The notes under the pieces: generated by a model
Database searches by the model: none
What the model was told of the DNA's origin: nothing
The model's input: the letters and a program-made list of their open reading frames with translations, nothing else
Position numbers and translations under genes: made by a program
In this document: one piece after another, positions 1 through 9,347 of the stretch
Position numbering within the stretch: the first letter of the stretch is position 1
Layout: each line of letters starts with the position of its first letter
Source of the DNA: Candidatus Altimarinota bacterium
GTDB lineage: Bacteria > Patescibacteriota > Gracilibacteria > BD1-5 > UBA6164
NCBI GenBank assembly: GCA_013368515.1
Contig: JABWCI010000004.1
Coordinates: forward strand, 29,202-93,201
Reading direction: 5' to 3'
Length of the DNA: 64,000 nucleotides

Positions 1-2
1 TT

Positions 3-887
3 AATTATTTTTATGCAAGTAAAATTACTCCTATCAAATTTGAAGCAGATTTTTCTTATATGAAACATCTTTTTAAGATATCACTACCTTATGGTATAGC
101 ATTATTTTTAAGTGTAGTTTATTTTAAAGTAGATGTTATACTTTTGTCTATTATTGAGTGACCAAAACTTTGAGATTTGAGTATAGCGCTTTATAGTTTA
201 CCAATGAAAATAGTTGAAGTTTTAATGGTTATATGATGATTTTATATGACATCTATGCTTCCAAGTTTGAGTTCTTGATTTAAAGAGAAAAATTATGAAA
301 AATTATCTAGTTTAGTTTCATTATCTTTTAAAATTTTATTTTGATTTTCAGCACTTTTATTTGTTTGGTGAATACTTTTTAGAGATTATATAATCAAAAT
401 AATTGCAAATGAAAACTATATAAATACTACTCACATGTATAATTCTAGTGATGCTTTTTTAATAGTATTTTTTGTTATACTTTTTTATTTTATATCACTT
501 GTTTTTATATATGTTTTAGTCGCTGCAGAAAAACAATCAAAACTTTTAAAAATAAATATATTTATAACTATTTTTAATATAGTTTGAAATATAATTTTGA
601 TACCAAAATATAGTTTTATGTGAGCTTGAATAACTACACTTTTGTCTCAAATTTTATTGTTTATTTTTTGATATTATCATACAAAAAAATTAATTGATTT
701 TAGATTTCCATTATTTTTTATAATAAGAATAATACTATTTTCTACTTTTATTTTTTTAGTTTGAACTTATATATTAGATAATCTATCAAGATGATTATAT
801 TTTGATTTTATAATATATTCATGACTTATAACTATTTTATATTTTTCTTATTATTATTTTGAGTATAGAAAAATCATAAAAATATAA
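3..887 (+). CDS. Polysaccharide flippase (MATE/Wzx type), 3' part
   Basis: The 5' end lies outside the window; 294 residues are visible in the frame starting at base 3, ending at TAA 885-887. The product is almost entirely hydrophobic helices with short polar loops. The segment SLPYGIALFLSVVYFKVDV followed by YSLPMKIVEVL resembles the C-terminal half of Wzx/RfbX oligosaccharide flippases, which move lipid-linked sugar units across the cytoplasmic membrane. Many TGA codons sit at glycine positions in the helices. The family is inferred from topology and short motifs. A capsule or surface-glycan role would fit the sugar transferase at 43.3 kb and the glycosyltransferase at 41.3 kb, but these are not adjacent. 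Confidence 0.75.
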
Positions 888-942
888 TTTGCATATTTTT
901 GTAAAATAAATATAAATGAGAATTTTTTCAAAAAAACTTGCA

Positions 943-995
943 TAAATAAAAAAAAATTTTAGACTTTGGTTCTAAAATTTATTTTTATTTATAAA
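943..995 (+). terminator. Hairpin terminator after the flippase gene
   Basis: Bases 943-963 pair with 971-991 (20 of 21 positions) around the loop ctttggt. The A-rich left arm and T-rich right arm are typical of the terminators in this window. It ends only a few bases before the antiporter start at 999, so it may also shape that gene's 5' end. Confidence 0.7.
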
Positions 996-998
996 AAT

Positions 999-3131
999 AT
1001 GGAAGCAGTTAGCTTTTTATCGCAAACTTTGTCAGTACTTACTTTGCTTATTATTTGTAGTTTTACATATTTAGCAAGTAAAAAAATTAATTTCCCTTAT
1101 ACTGTACTATTGGTTTTAGTTTGACTTTTATTAGTTCCAATATCACAAATTTCATTTTTTTCATTTATTGATGACTTTAAATTAACTCCTGATTTATTAT
1201 TTTTTGTTTTTTTACCAGTTTTACTTTTTGAAGCTGCTTACAATATAAATTATAGACAGTTAATTTTAAATTGGAAAGCTATAACATGACTTGCTGTTTT
1301 TTGATTATTGATATCAGCAATAATTATAGCATTATGATTATTTTTTCTATTTCCATTTGTTTGACTTGAAATACCTTTTCTTGTTTGTTTACTTTTCTGA
1401 GTTTTAATATCATCAACAGATCCAGTTGCAGTTTTAGCCATCTTTAAATCTCTTTGAGCACCAAGAAGATTAACAATTCTTTTTGAATGAGAGAGTCTTT
1501 TTAATGACTGAACAGCTGTTGCTTTATTTTTAGTAATTCTATGAGTTATTTTAGAATGATGAGTAGTTACTTCTAGTACTTATATTACTTGAACATTCAA
1601 TTTTCTTTCAATGGTTATTGGTTGAATAATTTTTGGTTCTATAACTTGATTATTGTTTAGTAAAACTATAGGTTATATAAAAAATAATGAAGAAGTAGAA
1701 ATAGTTTTGACTATGCTTTTGGCTCATATAACTTTTATATTTGCTGAGCTTATAACTCATCATTTCCCATTTTTACCAATTTCTTGAGTTATATCTACAG
1801 TTATCGCATCAATAATAATTTGAAATTATGGTAGATATAAAATCACACCTAGAGTAGAAGCACATATGCACAAATTTTGGGAATTTTTTGCTTTTATATC
1901 AAACTCTATAGTTTTTATACTTATGTGATTGATATTGAGTAGTATAAAAATAAATTTCTTTGATTTTTTAGTTCCATTATTATTTGCGATAGTTGTTGTA
2001 ATGATTGCTAGAACTATATCTGTAAATATACCTATTAGTATAATAAATCTTTTAAAATTAGAAGAACACATACCAAAAAATTGGATCACCTTATTGTCTT
2101 GGTGAAGTTTGAGATGAGCACTTGCACTTATGATGGTTTTACTTATTCCAGATGTTTGAGACCCAGATTTTGCAAAAATATTGGCATTTCAAGAAATGGT
2201 ATGATGGACTTATGATTTTTCTATTAGAGATTTTTTACTTGTTTTAACTATATGAAGTATAATGTTTACTTTATTTGTTAAAGCTCCAACTACTCCTATT
2301 ATTATGAGGAGATTAAAAATTGATAAACTTCATAGATTAGAAGAATTTGAATATGAAGAATGAAGAATACTTTCAAATCTAAAAATAATTCAAAAACTTA
2401 ATTTATCATTTAAAAAGGCTTATTTAACTCAAGTAGAATACGATGAACTTTTAGTAAAATATAGTGAAAAGTTAAATGATGCTGTTAAAAAGATGAAAAA
2501 AATTCTTGAAGAAAAATGAGATGATCCAAAAACACTTATAAGAAGAGCTTTATCACTTCATGCACTTTGAATAGAAAAACAATATCTTAAAGAATTATTT
2601 TTCTATAATGAAATAGATGAAAAAAACTTTAAATATATACTTAGAAAAATAGAAAAACAAATAGAAAGATTGGAGCTTTCTCATGAACAACTTAGGATTA
2701 TATCAAATAAAAAAAATGATTATGATTTCTTTTCTAGGATTATAGTAAATATTTATCAAAAAACTTCTACAGATTTAGATTCTTATATCAGAAATAGAAC
2801 TAGATTGATTATAACAAGAAAAGTTATAAAAGAACTTAAGATATTATCTGAAATAGATTTTTGATTTGATAAACATTTGTTTGATGAGATAATAGAACTT
2901 TATGCTATGTTTAATAAACAAGCAGATGAAAAGAGAATAAAGATTTTTTCAAATCATAAAGCTACTATAAATGCTATAGAATCTAGATTGGTAAATAAAT
3001 CTCTTTTGAAATTAGAGGAAAAAACTATAAAGGATTTATATCATAAAGAAATAATTACTCCAAAATTATATATTAGATTCATGGATGAAATAGAAAAGGA
3101 AATGTATAGTGATGTAAAAAAAATGTCTTAA
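999..3131 (+). CDS. Na+/H+ (K+/H+) antiporter, CPA1/NhaP type, with long C-terminal tail
   Basis: A 710-residue protein. The first ~400 residues are a membrane domain with about 12 helices. It contains the CPA1 signature SSTDPVAVLAIFKSLGAP followed by LFEGESLFNDGTAVALF, including the Asn-Asp pair (FND) that binds the transported cation. Members exchange Na+ or K+ for H+ across the cytoplasmic membrane. Residues from about 430 on form a charged, helical cytoplasmic tail of nearly 280 residues rich in Lys and Glu, longer than in simple NhaP proteins and without an obvious TrkA_C/RCK nucleotide motif. ATG at 999 is the first in-frame start after the terminator. In-frame TGA codons fall at Gly positions throughout. 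Confidence 0.9.
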
Positions 3132-3160
3132 AAAGATAAGTTTATACTTATCTTTTTTAT
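3131..3160 (+). terminator. Terminator of the antiporter gene
   Basis: Ten-base stem (AAAAGATAAG/CTTATCTTTT) with a six-base loop and T-tract, starting at the stop codon. Confidence 0.85.
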
Positions 3161-3211
3161 TTTTTGAAAAAATGATTATTATTTATAATAATTAATATTA
3201 ATTTAGAAAAT

Positions 3212-3760
3212 ATGAAAACAGCATTTGATACAAGACCTGGAAGTGTCGTTGATATAGAAGGAGATTTATATTTTGTTACAAAATGGGAATCTCATAGATG
3301 AGGTAGATGAGCTACTACAGTAAAAATGAGATTGAAAAATATAGCAAATTGATCTATGACTGACAAAGTTTTTAGTAGTGATGATAAATTAAATGATGTT
3401 ATTTTAGATAGAACAGTTTTTGAATATCTTTATAATTCTTCTGGGGTTTATGTTTTTATGAATAGTGAAAATTATGAACAAATTGAACTATGAGAAGATG
3501 ATGTAGGGGATATGAAGTATTTTTTATCTGAGTGAGCAACTATAGATATACAACAACATAATTGAAACTTTGTATGAATCATACTTGCAACATATATGAA
3601 ATTAAGAGTTGTAGAAACTCTTCCTCTTGTTTGAAGTAATGAAAATATAGAAGTAATAACAAATACTTGATTAAAACTAGAAGTTCCACCATCTATTCAA
3701 GAATGAGATGAAATAATAGTAAATACTTCTACTTTTGAATTTGTAGAAAAAGCAAAATAA
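3212..3760 (+). CDS. efp: Elongation factor P
   Basis: A 182-residue protein of normal EF-P length. EF-P binds between the P and E sites of the ribosome and relieves stalling at polyproline. The N-terminal KOW-like domain (FDTRPGSVVDIEGDLYFVTK) and the two OB-type domains, ending GDEIIVNTSTFEFVEKAK, are recognisable. The tip loop reads SHRGGRGAT, placing Arg32 where E. coli has the modified Lys34. Arg at this position is known from EF-P proteins that are rhamnosylated by EarP; no earP is visible in the window. Two of the loop glycines are TGA codons. It is a single-gene unit just upstream of the FtsE-like gene (22 bases). Confidence 0.95.
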
Positions 3761-3782
3761 TTTAAAAATATAAAAATAAATA

Positions 3783-4466
3783 ATGAAAATAGATAATATT
3801 ACACTTTCTTTTAGAAATAAAGTTATTTTAAAGGATATAGATATAGAAATAAAAAAGGGAGAATTTGTATTTTTTATAGGTTATTCTGGTAGTTGAAAAA
3901 CTTCTGTTATCAGATCTATTATTTGAGATTTTCGTCCTGAAAGATGAGATATTATTTTAGATAGTAATCTAGCTCTTTATAGATGAATGACTGAAGAAAC
4001 TATATTGAATTATAGAAGGGAAGTAGGAGTTATTTTCCAAGATTATAAACTTCTTGAATCAAAAAAAGTTTATGAAAATGTTGCTTTTGCTATGGAAGTA
4101 TGTGGTTATAGTGATACATTGATAAGAAAAAAAGTGCCTGAGGCACTTGAAAAAGTATGACTTTTGATAAAAAAAGATAAGTTTGTTTATGAATTGTCAG
4201 GTTGAGAAAAACAAAGAGTAGCTATAGCAAGAGCTTTGGTTCATGATCCGAAAATAATCATTTGAGATGAGCCAACTTGAAACTTAGATCCAGAAACAGC
4301 AAAAGAAATAATGGATATATTTCTTGATTTAAATGCAGAATGAAAAACTATAATTATGGCAACTCATGACTCTACAATTGTAAATGCTCTAAATAAAAGA
4401 GTTATAACTTTTCATGATAGAAAAGTTATGAGTGATGTTTCTAATTGAAAATATAATTTAAAATAA
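3783..4466 (+). CDS. ftsE: FtsE-like ABC transporter ATPase
   Basis: A 227-residue ATP-binding subunit: Walker A GYSGSGKT at residues 33-40, Q-loop in GVIFQDYKLL, signature LSGGEKQRVAIARAL, Walker B IIIGDEPTGNLD, and a switch His in MATHDS. EPTGNLDPET and the overall spacing match the FtsE/LolD/MacB group; FtsE works with FtsX in divisome-linked activation of peptidoglycan hydrolases. No ftsX or other permease follows: the next gene is convergent. The partner must lie elsewhere, so the FtsE assignment is by sequence only and LolD/MacB-type is the alternative. Several invariant glycines are TGA. Confidence 0.8.
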
Positions 4467-4496
4467 AAAAAATAAGACTTAAGTCTTATTTTTTTT
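4467..4496. terminator. Bidirectional terminator between ftsE-like gene and csp
   Basis: Perfect palindrome AATAAGACTT/AAGTCTTATT flanked by A and T tracts, so it can serve both convergent genes. It overlaps the csp stop codon. Confidence 0.85.
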
Positions 4497-4686
4497 ATTT
4501 TAAATTTACATTTACTGCATTTAAACCTCTTCTACCATTTTCAACTTCGAACTCAACAGCATCACCTTCATTAATTTTTCAATTAACACCAGTTATGTGT
4601 ACAAATATTTCTTCTCCTGAATTATCATCAATTATAAACCCAAAACCTTTAGTTTCATTAAAAAACTTTACTTTTCCAGTACTCAT
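4495..4686 (-). CDS. csp: Cold-shock domain protein
   Basis: A 63-residue single CSD protein, the usual size for the CspA family. RNP1-type motif KGFGFI and RNP2-type IFVHI are both present, followed by [20 protein letters not shown]. Such proteins bind single-stranded RNA and DNA, melt RNA structure and act as transcription antiterminators or RNA chaperones. It starts at the ATG complementary to 4684-4686. It is convergent with the FtsE-like gene and co-directional with nth, 64 bases downstream of the nth stop, so possibly co-transcribed. Confidence 0.95.
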
Positions 4687-4750
4687 TTTACTAAATTATT
4701 ATTATTAAGAACCTTATTATACTTATATATTTTTAAAAAGCTAATTTAAA

Positions 4751-5386
4751 TTAAATTTTGTTTTTCTTGAAAAAATTACATTTCCCACTAAATGGACAAG
4801 TCTCACATTTTGGCTTCCTAGCTATACAATGGTATCTACCAAATAAAACTAAAGTATTATGAAGCATAGCATGATTATCTTTTGTAAATCCAGAGCTTAT
4901 TTTTTTATCAGTTTCTAAAGGCGTTTTAGTTTTCACAATTCATAATCTATTTAAAACTCTATGTACATGTGTATCTACTCCTATATATGGAGCATCTTCT
5001 ACAACTGCTAGAAAAACTTTAGCTGTTTTTATACCAACTCAAGGTAGAGTTACAAGTTCATTAATTGTTTTCGGTATTTTATTGTTGTATTTTTCGCTTA
5101 AGATTACAGAAGTTTTTTTTATATTTTCTGCTTTATTATTATAAAATGAAATACTATTTATAAAGTCTTTTATATAATCTACTTCCATTTTTGCTCCATC
5201 ATTAGGTTCCTTTAAAAATTTAAAAAAATTTCTATTTACTATATTTACTTGTTTATCAGTTGCTTGAGCTGACATTAGTATTGCTATAAGTAATTGAAAT
5301 TCATTTGTATAATAAAGTTCAGTCTTAGCATCAGGAAACATCTCATTTAATTTTTGTGCAAATATAGGAATATCTTTTTTGTTCAT
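4751..5386 (-). CDS. nth: Endonuclease III, DNA glycosylase/AP lyase
   Basis: A 211-residue protein of standard family length. It removes oxidised pyrimidines in base excision repair. The helix-hairpin-helix LPGVGIKTA contains the catalytic Lys120, and GVDTHVHR contains the catalytic Asp138, matching E. coli numbering. The C-terminal [4Fe-4S] loop is complete: Cys-X6-Cys-X2-Cys-X5-Cys in CIARKPKCETCPFSGKC. The HhH and VDT glycines include TGA codons, so the standard code would split the gene. Start chosen at the ATG complementary to 5384-5386, which gives an N-terminus aligned with the family. Confidence 0.96.
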
Positions 5387-5451
5387 TATTTATTTACTTA
5401 TTTTTTTATTTTTTATATAATAATGATAATTAATTAATTTAAAAGAAGAAA

Positions 5452-6219
5452 ATGTTTTATAAAAAATGATTTTTTATTGATAAGCCAATTTGAAATAATG
5501 AGTTTTCATTTGAAAAAAGAACAAATAAAAGATTATATGTTCCTGAAATAATTGATTTAGATATAAATGATTTAGATCAAATTAGATTACAAGATGATAA
5601 AGAAAAAATAGCTTTTGAGGATTTTTGATTTGATGATAAACTTAGTACAAATTATGGTCTTAAAAATTTTTATAGGATAAAATTTAATTGAAAAGAAATA
5701 GTTCTTTTTGATAATCATAATCATGCATTTTATTTTTGGTATGAAGCTAGAAATAGATGAATAATAGGTGACAATAATACTTTGATTCATATAGATGAAC
5801 ATGCTGATACAAGAGATAATAATAAGATAATTCTAAAGCCAGATAGTTTTGATTTAGAAAAAATATTTACTTTCACAAATGAAGTTTTAAATGTAGGAGA
5901 TTATATAATTCCAGCACAAAAAGAAGGTCTTATTTGAGATATAATTCAAATAAGAAATACTATTAATTTAGAAGATTATGTAGAAAGGTATTATTGAAAT
6001 TCTAAAACATTATATAAAAACTGAGTAATTCTTAATCTTGATTTAGACTTTTTTCAAAAAGAACTTGATTTTATAGATTATGATTTAAAGAAAAAAGTTG
6101 TACTTGATGCTTTTGAAAAAGCAGATTTTATAACAGTTTGTACTTCTCCATTTTTTATTGAGCAGGACCTTGCAATAAAGGTTTTTAAAGATTTATTTTG
6201 AGTCTTTGGTAAAAAATAA
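5452..6219 (+). CDS. UPF0489 family protein (peptide arginase superfamily)
   Basis: A 255-residue protein. The centre carries DNHNHAFYFWYEARNRGII, then IHIDEHADTRD around residues 105-115, and later ILNLDLDFF. This His/Asp pattern is that of UPF0489 (Pfam PF12640), a family with an arginase-like metal site; some members convert peptidyl-arginine to ornithine in ribosomal peptide pathways, others have no known role. No RiPP precursor or other maturation enzyme is visible nearby, so the substrate is unknown. The metal ligands look intact. It is flanked by divergent nth and by trxA after a 131-base gap. Confidence 0.75.
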
Positions 6220-6250
6220 AATTTGATAAAACAAAAAAAATATATAAAAT

Positions 6251-6303
6251 AAATCTTGTTATTTATAATTTGACTTAATAAAAATTATAAATAAGATTAT
6301 TTT
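6251..6303. other. Long AT-rich inverted repeat between UPF0489 gene and trxA
   Basis: An aatcttgttatttataattt arm pairs with aaattataaataagatt across a short loop, with one bulge. No clean T-tract follows, so it is either a weak terminator for the UPF0489 gene or part of the trxA control region. Confidence 0.45.
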
Positions 6304-6304
6304 A

Positions 6305-6319
6305 TGAGAATAATTCTCA
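6305..6319. promoter_or_regulatory. Fur-family 7-1-7 operator candidate
   Basis: TGAGAATAATTCTCA is a perfect 7-1-7 palindrome, the layout of Fur/PerR/Zur boxes (for example TGATAATNATTATCA). It lies 32 bases upstream of the trxA start codon. A metal- or peroxide-sensing repressor is the natural reader; no such gene lies in the window. Confidence 0.5.
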
Positions 6320-6350
6320 TTATTTTTAATTACTTTATAATAATCTGATT

Positions 6351-6662
6351 ATGACATTAGTATTAAATGCACAAAATTTTAGTGAAACTATAAAAGAAGG
6401 TGTGACTTTAGTTGATTTTTGGGCTGAATGGTGTGGGCCATGTCAAATGATGTTACCAATTTTAGATCAATTTTCTTCTGCTATGGACTGAAAAATGAAA
6501 GTTGCTAAAGTAAATGTAGATGAAGCTCCTGAAATTGCAGGGCAATTTAGAGTTATGTCTATTCCTACTTTAATAGTTTTTAAAGATTGAGTTCCAGTTG
6601 AAACTATGGTTTGAGTTCAACAATTAGTTAAACTAGAGGAAGTTTGTGGTAAATATTTATAA
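6351..6662 (+). CDS. trxA: Thioredoxin
   Basis: A 103-residue protein with the active site WCGPC at residues 27-31 after VDFWAE, the cis-proline loop in [12 protein letters not shown], and the expected C-terminal helix. It is the general cytoplasmic dithiol reductant, normally recharged by thioredoxin reductase, which is not in this window. Length and motif order are canonical. The gene stands alone between a palindromic operator candidate and a strong terminator shared with the convergent pilC-like gene, so control by the Fur-type box is plausible. Confidence 0.97.
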
Positions 6663-6663
6663 T

Positions 6664-6694
6664 AAAAAGCTTAGATTAATCTAAGCTTTTTTTA
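6664..6694. terminator. Bidirectional terminator between trxA and pilC-like gene
   Basis: Perfect inverted repeat centred at 6677/6678 (AAAAAGCTTAGATT and its complement) with T-tracts on both strands. Confidence 0.9.
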
Positions 6695-7828
6695 TATTAC
6701 ATTTACCATGTTGAAAAATGGTAGCATTATAGCCATTATAAGAGTTCATATTATTCAACCAACTCAAACTATAACTAGAGGTTCTATTGCTGTTTGTATA
6801 TTTTTTACTATTTCATCAATTTCTTTATTTGTTTTTATACTATATTTTATAAGTAGGTTTGATAAGTTTCAAGTTTCTTCTCATATTTTCACTACACTTG
6901 CAAGTTCTATAGGAAATAATGTATTTTCTTTTCAACTTTGAATTTCGTTTATTCACATTAGAACACTAAGTTCTATTCATTTACTTACTCTTGAAGTTAT
7001 TTCTTTTAATTCTTTTTCATAATAGTCATTTTCAAGTGCCTTTGAACTTATTTCTAAAGATTTATTAATTATTACTCAATTTTTTAATAATATTCATAAT
7101 CAAGAAGTAAATAATGCAAGTATTTTTTTTCTTATCAGTGGTCAGAAAATAGGTAATTTTATAATCATAATATCCCAATATATTTTTGTCTTTGGATTAG
7201 TTTTGAAAACTATAATTCAAAATATTAATATTATAATTCAAAAAACTATAATAATTATATTTTCTTGTAAAAATTTTGATGTATCAATTACATTTTGTGT
7301 TAAACTTGGTAGATTTACTTTAGAATCTTTATACATTTGCTCTATTTTTGGTATAACATATATCATAAAAACTCAAATCATGGCTATTGATAGAGTTATT
7401 ATAACCATAGGATAAATAAGTGCTCAAATTATTTTTGTTTTTAGTTCTCTAGCTTTCTCTTCTTTTAATTTTATAGTTTCTATTGAGTCACCAAGTTTTC
7501 AAGTAACTTCTCACATTTCAATTATTGATAAGTCAAAAGTATTAAATATATTTGGGAATAACTGAAAAGATTCTTTAAGATTATTTCAAGAATTTAGTCA
7601 TTCTATTATAGAATTTAATAATTTTTTATTATTTTTATTTCTAGTTTGGTACATTATTATTCTCAAACTATTTATAAGAGGTATTCAAGATTGTAATAAA
7701 TTAGATAATTGCTCTAAAAGATTTATTTTATCTTTTGAGCTTATTTTCATATTTAAAGTTTTTTCTCATTTTTTATCTGATTTAAACTTAAGTAAAATTA
7801 ATTTTATTTTATCTAATAGATTATTCAT
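6692..7828 (-). CDS. pilC: Type IV pilus / type II secretion inner-membrane protein (GspF/PilC)
   Basis: A 378-residue protein with the two-domain GspF layout. The first T2SF domain holds LLEQLSNLLQSGIPLINSL and later GEVTGKLGDSIE; a TM region follows the GALIYPMVII segment; the second domain ends with NIQTAIEPLVIVWVG, the strongly conserved PilC C-terminal stretch, before the last TM helix. PilC is the polytopic platform that couples assembly ATPases PilB/PilT to pilin polymerisation. The neighbouring pilB, pilT and pilin genes are absent here, so it is an isolated gene. Length is slightly below typical PilC (~400). Co-occurrence with surface proteins suits host attachment. Confidence 0.85.
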
Positions 7829-7927
7829 TATATGTTTTTTATATTAATCATTTAAATTTTATCATTTATCTTGAATTTTTTCAAATAAACATATAATAAA
7901 TTCAGTTATAATTACTAAAAAAGTATT

Positions 7928-8353
7928 ATGTTTAAATTTTTTGGTGTAAGTAAACAAGAAGAGTTCGAAGATATATTAGAAGATGATGAACAAACATCAG
8001 ATTCTTCTTTGATTGACGATGAAGTTTGACAAATTGCTGTTGATATTTTAGAAACAAAATTTGAGATTATTATTTTAGCTCCAGTTGCTTGAATAGATCT
8101 TGATGATATTGATATTTCATATCATAATAATATTCTTACTATAAAATGAGATAGAGAAAGACCTGAAATATACAATAAAGATTTAATAGTAAGAAATAGC
8201 GAATGTTTTTGGGGAGAATTCAGAAGAAATATAATATTACCAGAAAACTTAGATTTTGATAGTATAAAAGCAACATTAGATAATAATTTGCTTATAGTTA
8301 CTATTGATAAACTTAAATTTTCAAATCATAGTATAAAAATAGAAAAAATTTAA
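7928..8353 (+). CDS. Small heat-shock protein, Hsp20/alpha-crystallin
   Basis: A 141-residue protein. An acidic N-terminal arm of ~35 residues precedes an alpha-crystallin domain with VDILETKFEIIILAPVAGID, LTIKGDRERP, FRRNIILPENLD and the closing ATLDNNLLIVTI, the equivalent of the conserved A-x-x-x-N-G-L/V strand. A short basic tail follows with no clear I-x-I motif, although IKIEKI could serve. Such proteins are ATP-independent holdases. It is the first gene of a compact trio with the two genes downstream (15 and 1 bases apart). Confidence 0.9.
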
Positions 8354-8368
8354 TATTAATAAAAATTC

Positions 8369-8599
8369 ATGTTTTTTAAAAGAGATAATGTAAAAAATAG
8401 TGCTAGAAAGGTAGATAAAGTTATTACTTGACTTATTATTTGAACTGCTGTTGCATCAATGATATGATTATCTAAAACAAATAAAGGAAAAAAGGTTTCA
8501 AGTGATATAAAAAATCAATCTGTAGAAGTATGTAAAAAGTGATATAGTATTTTTTGAAAGGTATTAATTTGAGTAATTAAATTTTTTAATAAAAAATAA
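8369..8599 (+). CDS. Small single-pass membrane protein
   Basis: A 76-residue protein with a basic N-terminus, a hydrophobic segment around residues 18-35 (VITGLIIGTAVASMIGLSK) and a second weaker hydrophobic stretch near the C-terminus (IFGKVLIGVIKFF). Composition and layout recall YtxH-like proteins, but I do not recognise a family motif. It lies between the Hsp20 gene and an exported protein gene, probably one transcript. Confidence 0.6.
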
Positions 8600-8600
8600 T

Positions 8601-9320
8601 ATGAAGATATTTTTAATTTTTGTTTTTTCATTTTTCTTTTATTGATCAGTATATTCTTGTAATGTTACTTCAAAAATAAATGAATGTAATGAGGCTTTAG
8701 CTCCTTTTAAAACAAAAGATTGATTTGTTTCACCTTGAGCTTCTATAAGAACTATACAAGATTTTGTTTGTTTACAAGATGTCCCAGAAGCTAGGATATT
8801 TCAGATAATATTGGATGAAGAATTTAGAAAAATAGATGATGAAATGGATATTTATTTTGATAGTTTAACTAATTCTAAAAATTTTTATTTTTGAAAAGAA
8901 GCTCAATTTTCGTATTTTGATTGAATTAATCATATATGGGATAAATCTAGATATTTTAAAAATAAATTTACAAGTTCTTGTTGAGAAATAGTATCAAAAG
9001 TTGGTGCTTGTACTATAAATGATTCATATTTATTACCTTTAGAAAAACCAAGTGTATCAAATAATTTTGCTTTGGATTATTTAGAGTGATCTAAATGAGA
9101 TTGTTATAAATTAGTTGATATAAAAATGCAAATTTTTAATGATGTAGCTTTTAATATACTTCAATTAAATAAATCACAAGTTTCTAAAGATCAAAAGAAA
9201 TTATATGATCAAGAACAAAGAACAAAATATAATAAAGTAACTGATTTAATGATGATTAATTTATCTTATATAGAAAGGATTTGGATGAAATGGCCTAGTA
9301 AGATAAAAAATGCTTATTAA
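8601..9320 (+). CDS. Exported protein of unknown function
   Basis: A 239-residue protein. Residues 1-18 form a signal peptide (MKIFLIFVFSFFFYGSVY followed by SC). The mature part has six or more cysteines (for example YSCNVTSKINEC, SSCGEIVSKVGACT and GDCYK), unusual in this window, which suggests disulfides outside the membrane. The C-terminal half is helical and charged. No family recognised. It starts one base after the preceding stop, so translation may be coupled. Confidence 0.65.
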
Positions 9321-9347
9321 AAAAGAAGAAGTTTTACTTCTTCTTTT
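9321..9347. terminator. Bidirectional terminator
   Basis: Twelve-base stem AAAAGAAGAAGT/ACTTCTTCTTTT with loop ttt between convergent genes; it overlaps the end of the leftward surface-protein gene. Confidence 0.9.

Noticed and set aside
4751..5386. nth split into two genes or a pseudogene
   Set aside because: The gap is caused by TGA codons; read as Gly they restore the HhH motif and a full-length enzyme. The same applies to most apparent gene breaks in the window.
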